Assembly: GCA_027038695.1 (NCBI GenBank)
Contig: JALWHA010000303.1
Coordinates: 1 to 7,367, forward strand
Length of the DNA stretch: 7,367 nt
Source: Acidobacteriota bacterium
GTDB lineage: Bacteria > Acidobacteriota > Holophagae > Thermotomaculales > Thermotomaculaceae
Direction of reading: 5' to 3'
Shown: positions 1 to 6,093 of the stretch, piece after piece
Layout of the letters: every line of letters starts with the position of its first letter
Position numbering within the stretch: the first letter of the stretch is position 1
Program-made: the position numbers and the translations under genes
Notes under the pieces: generated by a model
The model's input: only the letters and a program-made list of their open reading frames with translations
The model's database searches: none
Told to the model about the DNA's origin: nothing

Positions 1-176
1 ATATGATTTTGAAAAAAGAGGATATTAACCCTTATCTGGTTGACAACGGAGAAGTAAGATTAATGCCTATAGAAAAAGAGGGAATAATTGTAGAAAGTTT
101 TGATAATGTTATTAATGCTTTAAATTCGGCAAGCGACGATATCTTTTTCTCATTGATAAAAACAGATAGCAAATGA
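1..176 (+). CDS. C-terminal end of an unidentified protein (5' end outside window)
   Basis: An open frame enters from the left edge and ends in TGA at 174-176. There is an ATG at position 3, but the frame is open to the edge, so this is most likely the last 57 or so residues of a longer protein. The visible tail contains VRLMPIEKEGIIVES and ends in ..FFSLIKTDSK. No domain can be named from this piece. Its stop overlaps the start of the next gene (ATGA at 173-176), so the two are probably translationally coupled and work together. Because the partner looks nuclease-like, an AAA-type ATPase is a reasonable guess for the missing part, but that comes from context only. Codon use is AT-rich, like the gene that follows. 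Confidence 0.6.
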   Translation, partial: MILKKEDINPYLVDNGEVRLMPIEKEGIIVESFDNVINALNSASDDIFFSLIKTDSK

Positions 177-721
177 AAGAAAAGAATTTGATAGTTAGTT
201 TAAATAATAATATTCAAGATGATTTTGTTATTAGAAGAAACAATAAGGGATTCTGGATTGTTAAGGAAAAGCATAAAGATGCAAAGTGTAAGCAAATCAG
301 TTTTAAGTCACACGGGCAAGTCTTTGTCCTGACTTTAGATGTTAAAAAAAGTTTTACTACTATCTTTAAAAATTCAGAACCAAAGTTTTACTCTAAATGT
401 GATGCTGTTTTTTTTGTGCCTGTTGAAAATAGATTGTTTGTTTTTTTGGTAGAGTTAAAATCACAGTATTTAGCAGATTCCATCCATCAATTAAAAAGTT
501 CTAAAAATTTTGTAGAGTACATACTTAAACAGTTAGAGTTGTCTCAAAGTATCACTATTCCTGATGTTGAATATAGAGGAATAGTTTTTTCTTTAAGATC
601 TGCAAAGAAACAAACAACCAAAAAAGAAAAAGCAAAATATAAAGAGCAAAATGGATTGCTGGTAACTTTTCAACCCTGTGATTTAAACACCTCATATTCT
701 TTGGAGTTTTTTGTTGACTAA
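173..721 (+). CDS. Hypothetical protein with PD-(D/E)XK nuclease-like motif, accessory or defence-like
   Basis: A 182-residue protein with no signal peptide or membrane segment. I do not recognise a named family. The middle holds a pattern typical of the PD-(D/E)XK nuclease fold: CDAVFF (Asp77), a hydrophobic strand, then VELKS (Glu94-x-Lys96), followed by a helix with DSIHQLKSS (Gln106). In many such nucleases D and E-x-K bind the metal, and a downstream Gln helix packs on the active site. A Lys-rich stretch (about 145-158) follows. The start overlaps the stop of the upstream gene (ATGA) and no clear Shine-Dalgarno precedes it, which fits translational coupling. Arginine codons are all AGA and lysine is mostly AAA, unlike thiI next door (mostly AGG), suggesting a transferred gene. 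The likely role is the nuclease or effector subunit of a two-gene system with the cut-off partner. This is inference: the E-x-K pattern alone is weak evidence for catalysis. Confidence 0.55.
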   Translation: MKEKNLIVSLNNNIQDDFVIRRNNKGFWIVKEKHKDAKCKQISFKSHGQVFVLTLDVKKSFTTIFKNSEPKFYSKCDAVFFVPVENRLFVFLVELKSQYLADSIHQLKSSKNFVEYILKQLELSQSITIPDVEYRGIVFSLRSAKKQTTKKEKAKYKEQNGLLVTFQPCDLNTSYSLEFFVD

Positions 722-746
722 AAATTATCTTTTAATTTTTTTCTTC

Positions 747-755
747 TGATATAAT
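747..755 (+). promoter_or_regulatory. Extended -10 promoter for the thiI operon
   Basis: TGATATAAT at 747-755 is a perfect TATAAT hexamer (750-755) preceded by TGn, the extended -10 element used by the housekeeping sigma factor. No good -35 hexamer lies at 16-18 bp spacing (the region is T-rich), which extended -10 promoters tolerate. Transcription would begin near 762, leaving a leader of about 27 nt before thiI. It is the only strong promoter I see ahead of the plus-strand gene run. Confidence 0.6.
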
Positions 756-770
756 CTTACGGAAAATGAG

Positions 771-783
771 AGGAGAGGGAAGG
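771..783 (+). promoter_or_regulatory. Purine-rich ribosome binding region of thiI
   Basis: AGGAGAGGGAAGG contains AGGAG at 13 nt and GAAGG at 5 nt from the ATG at 789. It supports this start, which also matches the usual N-terminus of ThiI proteins (short, opening directly with the first beta strand). Confidence 0.5.
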
Positions 784-788
784 TTTAG

Positions 789-1961
789 ATGAACTATGTT
801 TTTATTGTGAGATACGGCGAGATTTTTATTAAGGGGAAAAACAAGAGGCTTTTTGAAAACAGGCTTGTTGGCAATATTAGGAAGGCTTTGCATAAAAGGG
901 GGTTAAAGTATTCTTTGAAGCAGACAAGGGGTAGGATTTACCTTGAAGGGGAAAGCCTTGATATTGTTGATGTTTTAAAGAATACGCCTGGCATTGTTTC
1001 GGTTTCGGCAGGGAAGAAGTGCGCTAAAACAATTGAGGATATGGGCAAAACGGCGCTTGAACTTTTCTCCCTTCTTGATAAAAAGCCTGAATCTTTCAAG
1101 GTTGAGACAAAGAGAAGCGATAAAACCTTTCCCATGACTTCAATTGAAATAAGCCAGAGTGTTGCTGCTTATGTTCTTCAAAACGGGATAGATACCCCTG
1201 TTGACATAAAAAACCCCCATACGGTTATAGGGATTGAGGTTCAAAAGGATTGGGCTTATGTTTTTTGCATTACCGAAAGGGGGATTGGCGGCCTTCCCGT
1301 TGGGGTGTCGGGAAAGGTTGTTGCCATGCTTTCAGGGGGCATTGATTCCCCTGTTGCGGCATTTTTGATGCAAAAGAGGGGATGCGAGGTTTTTCCCGTT
1401 TATTTTCATGGGTTTCCCTTCACTTCCGATATGGTTAAGAGAAAGATTGAGAAATTAACTGAAAAACTTACCGCATTTCAGCCTGAGATTAAACTTTCAA
1501 TTGTAAACTTTACCCCTGTTTTGAAGGAGTTGAAAAAGAAGTCCCCCGATAAGTTGATTATAATCTTGATGAGAAGGTTTATGGTAAGGGTTGCCGAGAA
1601 ACTTGCGGAAAAATACGGCTGCAAGGCAATTATAACTGGAGACAATTTGGGGCAGGTTGCAAGCCAGACCCTTGACAATTTGCAGTGCATAACAGACGCT
1701 TCAGAAAACCTTATTTTAAGGCCTCTTTTAGGCTATGACAAACAGGAGATTATTTCCCTTGCAAAGAGGATTGACACCTATGAGATTTCAATCGAGCCTT
1801 ACGAAGACTGCTGTTCCCTTTTTGTGCCGAAATTTCCAGAGATTTACGGTAAAATTGAGGAAGTGAGGGAGGCTGAAAAAGCCTTTGATATAGAGGGTTT
1901 GGTGAATAAGTCGTTAGAATTAACTTCGGTTTTGACAATAGGAGGAAGGGATGGAAAATAA
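789..1961 (+). CDS. thiI: tRNA 4-thiouridine synthetase ThiI (no rhodanese domain)
   Basis: A 390-residue cytoplasmic enzyme. ThiI adenylates uridine 8 of tRNA and replaces its oxygen with sulfur, giving the near-UV sensor s4U8. In some bacteria it also passes sulfur to thiazole synthesis. Visible in order: an N-terminal ferredoxin-like region (1-55, opening MNYVFIVRYGEIFIKGKN), a THUMP RNA-binding domain (about 60-165), and a PP-loop ATP pyrophosphatase domain with the signature SGGIDSP at 182-188 and TGDNLGQVASQTLDNL at 283-298. Cys341-Cys342 in YEDCCSLFVPK lies where E. coli ThiI has Cys344, the residue that forms the disulfide with the rhodanese cysteine. The protein ends about 48 residues later, so the E. 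coli-type rhodanese domain is absent, as in Bacillus. A separate cysteine desulfurase must therefore supply sulfur; none is in the window. It is the first gene of the plus-strand run, and its last 11 bases overlap the next gene. Confidence 0.95.
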   Translation: MNYVFIVRYGEIFIKGKNKRLFENRLVGNIRKALHKRGLKYSLKQTRGRIYLEGESLDIVDVLKNTPGIVSVSAGKKCAKTIEDMGKTALELFSLLDKKPESFKVETKRSDKTFPMTSIEISQSVAAYVLQNGIDTPVDIKNPHTVIGIEVQKDWAYVFCITERGIGGLPVGVSGKVVAMLSGGIDSPVAAFLMQKRGCEVFPVYFHGFPFTSDMVKRKIEKLTEKLTAFQPEIKLSIVNFTPVLKELKKKSPDKLIIILMRRFMVRVAEKLAEKYGCKAIITGDNLGQVASQTLDNLQCITDASENLILRPLLGYDKQEIISLAKRIDTYEISIEPYEDCCSLFVPKFPEIYGKIEEVREAEKAFDIEGLVNKSLELTSVLTIGGRDGK

Positions 1962-2295
1962 TAACAACGGAAAAGACAGGGCTTTTCAGCAAAATTACTG
2001 CATTTTAACAGGCAAAAAGCAAAGCCTTGACGAATTGATAGATTTCCCCGTTGATTACTGCTTTAAGATTATGGGCAAATCCGATGTGCTTATTATTGAA
2101 GATGTTATAAAAGAGATGGAAAACATAATTGACAGGGATATAAACAGGGATCTGGTTGAGAAGAAGGAGTCAAGCGGCGGGAAGTATTTTTCTTACACAG
2201 TAAGGGTTTTTCTAAAAGAGGCGGAAGAGTTGAAAAGAATTTACCAGTATTTAAAAACCCTGAAAGACAATTCCACAATAGCGTATTATCTGTAA
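1951..2295 (+). CDS. DUF493 (YbeD-like) family protein
   Basis: A 114-residue soluble protein. Residues 32-114 fit the DUF493/YbeD family, a small ACT-like alpha/beta fold. The cues are FPVDYCFKIMGKS (32-44), a helix VIKEMENII, then SSGGKYFSYTVRVFL (74-88), where YbeD has the matching S-S-K-G-x-Y-x-S strand, and the ending YQYLKTLKDNSTIAYYL. The first 30 or so residues (MENNNNGKDR...) are an extra, polar N-terminal extension. The function of the family is not established; a regulatory ligand- or partner-binding role has been suggested from the fold. The start is well supported: AGGAGG at 1940-1945, 5 nt before ATG, lies inside the 3' end of thiI, and the genes overlap by 11 nt, so they are surely co-transcribed. 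The downstream gene begins 25 nt later. Confidence 0.85.
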   Translation: MENNNNGKDRAFQQNYCILTGKKQSLDELIDFPVDYCFKIMGKSDVLIIEDVIKEMENIIDRDINRDLVEKKESSGGKYFSYTVRVFLKEAEELKRIYQYLKTLKDNSTIAYYL

Positions 2296-2320
2296 ACAAA
2301 GGGGGCAAAAAAGGTTTTTT

Positions 2321-3712
2321 ATGTTGCTTAAAGAGATTCAACAGGGAGAAAACAAAAAACTTGAATTTAAAGAAAGAATGCCTTCAGGTGAAGCAATTGC
2401 AAAAACAATAGTGGCTTTTAGTAATACTGCTGGTGGTAAACTTATAATAGGGGTAAATAAAAAAAGAGAAATTGTCGGAATTAATGAAGACAAAGTTTTT
2501 GAATATGAAGAAAAAATAACATCTATTATTAATGACTTATGCTATCCAACAATTTTACCTGAAATTTATATTCAAAATCTAAAAGGAAAGGTTGTTCTTG
2601 TTGTTGAGGTGTTCAGGGGTTCTCTTTTACCTTATTACCTGAAAAACATAGGAAAATTAAAAGGAACTTATATAAGAGTTGGTTCAACAAATAGGCTTGC
2701 AGATGAAAATATTATTGCCGAACTTCAACGACAAAGAGTAAACAAAAGTTTTGATGAAGAAGTGAATTTTGAAATTGAGTTAGAACAAATCAATTTAGAT
2801 GTAATTTACAATGAATTTAAAAAGATAGGTAAAAAATTCAGTAAAGAAAAACTTGTTAATTTAAAATTGATAAAAAGATTAAATAATAAAAATGTTCCTA
2901 CTAATGCCTTGCTTATTGTTCTTGGCATGTTAGGGAATACTGAAATTAAGTGTGCGAGATTTAAAGGCACAACGAAAGAAGTTTTTATTGATAAAAAGGA
3001 ATTTGATGAGGATTTATTCTCTAATTTACACAATACTATAAATTTTTTGAAAAACCACTTAAATTTACATGCTGAAGTTAAGGATTTACAGAGAGAGGAA
3101 GATTATGAAATTCCCCTTGTTGCTTTAAGAGAGGCTATTTTAAATGCTATAGTGCACCGTGATTACACAAGAAACAGTGATATAAAAGTTGCTATTTATG
3201 ATGATTTGGTGGAGATTGTTTCTCCTGGCGGCTTTCCGAACGGGCTTACTCTTGAAGATGTTTTAAACGGAAGGAGTGAATTAAGAAACAAGGTGATTGC
3301 TGGCCTTTTTAAGGAGTTGAATTATATTGAAAGTTGGGGGAGTGGTATAGGCAAAATTAAAAACCTGTGTCAAAAGAGAGGTATTGATTTTAGGATTGAA
3401 GAAAATTTTAACTTTACAGCAATTGTATTTGAAAGAAAAATTAATAAAATAATGACGGGTAATGCCGAAAAAGCACCGAAAAAGCGCCGAAAAAGTGCCA
3501 AAAAAGTGCCGAAAAATGTTGTTTTATCCCATCAGGAAGAGGAAATAATTTTGTTTGTTAAAGAAAACCGGAAGATTGATGTAAAAAGTGTTGAGAGTTT
3601 GCTGGGAGTAAAAGAGAGAAGGGCAAGGGAGATTTTGTCTGGTTTGGTGAAAAAAGGCATTCTTGATAAAAAAGGCAAAACCAAAGGAAGTTATTACATA
3701 TTAAAGGAGTGA
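2321..3712 (+). CDS. AlbA_2 (Schlafen-type) putative transcriptional regulator with GHKL-like domain and C-terminal winged helix
   Basis: A 463-residue soluble protein of the large family often labelled 'ATP-binding protein', 'transcriptional regulator' or 'RecG-related'. Domains: AlbA_2 putative nucleic-acid-binding domain (about 4-135) with KLEFKER (13-19), FSNTAGGKLIIGV (33-45) and YIRVGSTNRLA (117-127); a linker; a HATPase_c_4 GHKL-like domain (about 240-372) with LREAILNAIVHRDY (269-282), VEIVSPGGFPNGLT and SWGSGIGKI (338-346); a Lys/Arg-rich linker (382-400); and a winged-helix-like end (about 403-463). The biological role of the family is poorly known; regulation of neighbouring genes or stress and defence functions are proposed. 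AAGG at 2311-2314 is a modest ribosome site. The stop lies 3 nt before leuC, with the leuC ribosome site inside this gene. Codon use (AGA, AAA, some CGN) differs from the flanking AGG/AAG-rich genes, pointing to transfer. The linker DNA is an 11-bp tandem repeat that could make the C-terminus phase-variable. Confidence 0.88.
   Translation: MLLKEIQQGENKKLEFKERMPSGEAIAKTIVAFSNTAGGKLIIGVNKKREIVGINEDKVFEYEEKITSIINDLCYPTILPEIYIQNLKGKVVLVVEVFRGSLLPYYLKNIGKLKGTYIRVGSTNRLADENIIAELQRQRVNKSFDEEVNFEIELEQINLDVIYNEFKKIGKKFSKEKLVNLKLIKRLNNKNVPTNALLIVLGMLGNTEIKCARFKGTTKEVFIDKKEFDEDLFSNLHNTINFLKNHLNLHAEVKDLQREEDYEIPLVALREAILNAIVHRDYTRNSDIKVAIYDDLVEIVSPGGFPNGLTLEDVLNGRSELRNKVIAGLFKELNYIESWGSGIGKIKNLCQKRGIDFRIEENFNFTAIVFERKINKIMTGNAEKAPKKRRKSAKKVPKNVVLSHQEEEIILFVKENRKIDVKSVESLLGVKERRAREILSGLVKKGILDKKGKTKGSYYILKE
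3464..3518 (+). repeat. Five tandem copies of an 11-bp unit within the AlbA_2 gene
   Basis: The unit is GCCGAAAAAGY: copies start at 3464, 3475, 3486, 3497 and 3508. Copy 1 is GCCGAAAAAGC. Copy 2 begins with A, copy 4 has CCA for CCG, and copy 5 ends in TG instead of GT. There are no gaps. Because 11 is not a multiple of 3, successive copies are read in different frames (AEK-A, PKK-R, RKS, AKK, VPKN), yet no frame contains a stop within the repeat. The product is a basic linker. Loss of one unit would bring TAA at 3559-3561 into frame; gain of one unit would bring TAA at 3546-3548 into frame. Either removes the C-terminal domain. Confidence 0.9.
3704..3709 (+). promoter_or_regulatory. Shine-Dalgarno of leuC inside the end of the AlbA_2 gene
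   Basis: AAGGAG at 3704-3709 lies 6 nt before the leuC ATG (3716) and directly abuts the TGA of the upstream gene (3710-3712). Ribosomes finishing the AlbA_2 gene stop on top of this site, so reinitiation or coupling is likely. It fixes the leuC start. Confidence 0.75.
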
Positions 3713-3715
3713 ACT

Positions 3716-4978
3716 ATGGGCAAGACATTTGCTGAAAAGATACTTGCTAAAAAGGCTGGGAAAGACAGCGTCGTTCCCGGCGAGATTGTTGTTGTTAAGC
3801 CTGATTATGTTATGAGCCACGACAATTCGGCTGCAATTTACGGAAAGTTTAAGTCAATAGGCGCAGAGAAGGTTTATAATCCGGAGCAGGTTTTGATTGT
3901 CCTTGACCACTGTGTTCCCGCAGCAAATGAGAAGTATGCGACAAATCATAAGATTGTCAGGGAGTTTGTGGAAAAATACGGTATTAAAAACTTTTACGAC
4001 ATAAATACGGGTGTTTGCCATCAGGTTGTTATTGAAAAGGGGTATGCAAGGCCTGGAAGATTAATTGTTGGAAGCGATTCTCATACCGTTTCTTACGGCG
4101 CTTTGGGGGCTTTTTCCTGCGGAATAGGGAGAAGCGAGGCGGCGGCAATCTGGGCAACAGGGGAAATATGGCTTAAAGTTCCAAGGACAATAAAGGTTGT
4201 TTTTAAAGGGAAATTAAACGAAAACGCAACCGCAAAGGATACAATGCTGTATTTAATAGGCAAAATCGGGGCGGACGGCGCTCTTTACAGGTCTGTTGAG
4301 TTTTCTGGAGAGGGAGCAAAAGGCTTTTCCATTGCAGACAGGATTGTTTTTTCAAATATGTCTGTTGAAATGGGTGCAAAAAACGGATACTTTGCACCTG
4401 ACGAAAAGACTTATGAGTACTTAAAGTCAAGGGGCATTTCCGAAAACGATTACGAGGTGATTCTCCCTGACGAAGATGCTGAATACGAGCAGGTTATTGA
4501 GATAGATTTATCTGAAATCAAGCCGCAGGTGGCAAAGCCTCACACAGTCGACAATGTTGCCCCTGTTGAAGAGGTTAAGGGCACAAAGATTCATCAGGCT
4601 TTAATAGGCACATGCACAAACGGAAGGATTGAGGATATAAGGGCTGCGGTTAAAATTCTTGAAGGAAGAAAAGTAAACCCCAAAGTAAGGCTTCTTGTTT
4701 TCCCCGCATCAATGGAAGTTTATATGCAGGCTTTGAAAGAGGGGCTGTTTGAGAAGATTCTTGAGGCAGGGGGAATTGTGATGAACCCCGGCTGCGGGCC
4801 CTGTCTCGGAGCACATGAAGGAGTGCTTGCCCCCGGCGAGGTTTGCATTTCAACGGCAAACAGAAACTTTAAGGGAAGAATGGGCTGCAAAGAGGCTTTT
4901 ATTTACCTTGCATCCCCTGAAACCGTTGCCGCATCGGCAATTAAAGGGGAAATCTGCTCTGTGGAGGATTTAAAATGA
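3716..4978 (+). CDS. leuC: 3-isopropylmalate dehydratase large subunit (LeuC, archaeal/HacA-like type)
   Basis: A 420-residue iron-sulfur enzyme subunit of the aconitase superfamily. With LeuD it interconverts 2- and 3-isopropylmalate in leucine synthesis, in the cytoplasm. The [4Fe-4S] ligands are visible as Cys300 (GTCTNGRIEDI) and Cys360/Cys363 (NPGCGPCLGAHEG). Other family motifs are LDHCVPAAN (63-71), VGSDSHTVSYGALG (118-131) and STANRNFKGRMG (379-390). At 420 residues it matches the shorter two-subunit type shared by archaea, thermophiles and many anaerobes, rather than the roughly 466-residue E. coli type. That type also includes homoaconitase and 2,3-dimethylmalate dehydratase, so substrate is not certain from sequence. 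The 4-nt overlap with leuD supports a working heterodimer. No leuA or leuB lies in the window. Codon use (AGG, AAG) matches thiI and recO, not the gene just upstream. Confidence 0.92.
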   Translation: MGKTFAEKILAKKAGKDSVVPGEIVVVKPDYVMSHDNSAAIYGKFKSIGAEKVYNPEQVLIVLDHCVPAANEKYATNHKIVREFVEKYGIKNFYDINTGVCHQVVIEKGYARPGRLIVGSDSHTVSYGALGAFSCGIGRSEAAAIWATGEIWLKVPRTIKVVFKGKLNENATAKDTMLYLIGKIGADGALYRSVEFSGEGAKGFSIADRIVFSNMSVEMGAKNGYFAPDEKTYEYLKSRGISENDYEVILPDEDAEYEQVIEIDLSEIKPQVAKPHTVDNVAPVEEVKGTKIHQALIGTCTNGRIEDIRAAVKILEGRKVNPKVRLLVFPASMEVYMQALKEGLFEKILEAGGIVMNPGCGPCLGAHEGVLAPGEVCISTANRNFKGRMGCKEAFIYLASPETVAASAIKGEICSVEDLK

Positions 4979-5457
4979 AGATATTTAAGTACGGAGACGA
5001 TGTAAACACCGATGTTATCTTTCCGGGAAAATACACATATACAATTACAGACCCTTATGAAATGGCAAAGCATGCACTTGAGGATTTAGACCCTGAATTT
5101 GTGAAAACGGTTGAAAAGGGAGACATTATTGTTGCCGGGAAAAACTTCGGTTGCGGTTCTTCAAGGGAGCAGGCTGCAACCTGTATCAAGTATGCGGGGG
5201 TTGATGTTATAATCGCAAAGTCATTTTCAAGGATATTTTACAGAAATTGCATAAATTCAGGCCTTCTCGCAATTGAATGCCCCGAGGTTGTGGATAAGAT
5301 TACAAAGGATTCAAAGATTGAGATAAAGAGGGAAGAGAACAAACTTATAGTTGACGGGGTTGAATACTCCTATCCCCCTATTCCAGAGGCTGTAAGGGAT
5401 ATAATTGACGACGGGGGCTTAATCCCTCACCTTCAAAAAAAGTTTAAGAAGGGATAA
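4975..5457 (+). CDS. leuD: 3-isopropylmalate dehydratase small subunit (LeuD)
   Basis: A 160-residue swivel-domain subunit that completes the LeuC active site. Visible motifs are DDVNTDVIFPGKY (8-20), GKNFGCGSSREQA (55-67), whose Ser-Arg contacts substrate in the aconitase family, and FSRIFYRNCINSGLL (84-98). Length is normal for the stand-alone short LeuD. The substrate-specificity loop reads KYTYT (19-23). Archaeal homoaconitases carry an Arg in this loop (YLRT type) and isopropylmalate isomerases do not, so the lack of Arg favours isopropylmalate isomerase over homoaconitase. Start: GGAGG at 4963-4967, 7 nt before ATG, with a 4-nt ATGA overlap with leuC. Its TAA overlaps the recO ATG by one base. 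Confidence 0.92.
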   Translation: MKIFKYGDDVNTDVIFPGKYTYTITDPYEMAKHALEDLDPEFVKTVEKGDIIVAGKNFGCGSSREQAATCIKYAGVDVIIAKSFSRIFYRNCINSGLLAIECPEVVDKITKDSKIEIKREENKLIVDGVEYSYPPIPEAVRDIIDDGGLIPHLQKKFKKG

Positions 5458-6074
5458 TGTCTGTAAAGATTGAGCAGGCTTTTATCTTAAAAACCTTTGT
5501 AATCAACGAGTCAGACAGGGTTGTTGTCGCTATAAACGAAAATGGGCAGAAGATTTCCCTTGTGGCAAAGGGTGGAAACAGGCTTAAATCAAGGTTTCAG
5601 GGAAAGTTAGAACCCTTTTCATTTGTTAAACTTGATTACTTTGACAGGGGGAAGGGGGGGCTTAATTCCCTTAACAATGTTGAACTTGAAGAAAACTTGC
5701 AAAAGTGGGTTAAGGGGGATATGAAAAAATTTTTAGCACTATCCTTTATTTCTGAAGTGGTGGACAGGTTTGTCTATGAAAAAGAGAAAAACCCCAGACT
5801 TTTCAGGCTTATAAAGCATGTGGTTGATTCGCTTAAACAAAACTGCGATTTGAAATTATGTGTTTCTTACTTCTGTGTGTGGATATTAAGGTTATCAGGC
5901 GTTTTAAAAGAAAGCGGACGGGAAATTCCCTGTCTAAACAGTGTTCTTGAAAAACCGTTAAATAAAATTAACTGCGAAAACACAACCCCGCTTTTTGATT
6001 TTGCAGTAAACCTTATAGGGGAAAAAGCGGATAAACCTCTAAATTCGGCACAAATGTTAAAAGGTATTTTATAA
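5457..6074 (+). CDS. recO: DNA repair protein RecO (short form)
   Basis: A 205-residue protein. RecO binds single-stranded DNA and, with RecR, helps load RecA at gaps in the RecF pathway and anneals complementary strands. The N-terminal OB-fold is recognisable: EQAFILKTFVINESDRVVVA (5-24), ISLVAKGGNRLKSRFQGKLEPF (33-54), then a helical domain beginning near FLALSFISEVVDRF (92-105). It is shorter than the usual 240-250 residues. The Cys4 zinc site found in many RecO proteins after the '..LLRLLG' helix is not present: only scattered Cys159 and Cys173 fall in that region. The start overlaps the leuD stop by one base (TAATG), with only a weak GAAGGG ahead of it, which indicates coupling. It ends 19 bp from the stop of the converging xer gene, and no hairpin terminator is visible between them. 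Confidence 0.85.
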   Translation: MSVKIEQAFILKTFVINESDRVVVAINENGQKISLVAKGGNRLKSRFQGKLEPFSFVKLDYFDRGKGGLNSLNNVELEENLQKWVKGDMKKFLALSFISEVVDRFVYEKEKNPRLFRLIKHVVDSLKQNCDLKLCVSYFCVWILRLSGVLKESGREIPCLNSVLEKPLNKINCENTTPLFDFAVNLIGEKADKPLNSAQMLKGIL

Positions 6075-6093
6075 CAATAAAAAATAGAAATAA

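Noticed and set aside
714..719. TTGACT as a -35 element for the thiI promoter
   Set aside because: It lies 30 bp from the TATAAT at 750-755, far outside the 16-18 bp range.
1750..1992. Minus-strand open frames opposite thiI, leuC and the AlbA_2 gene, and plus-strand ones opposite xer
   Set aside because: Each lies fully or largely inside a well-supported gene on the other strand and shows no recognisable protein pattern or ribosome site.
3464..3518. Repeat as a CRISPR array or iteron origin
   Set aside because: Units are 11 bp, directly adjacent without spacers, and lie inside a coding region with an intact frame.
3716..5457. Homoaconitase (lysine pathway) instead of LeuCD
   Set aside because: The small-subunit loop lacks the Arg expected for homoaconitase; not fully excluded.
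6075..6093. Bidirectional terminator between recO and xer
   Set aside because: The 19-bp gap is A-rich with no inverted repeat that I can see.
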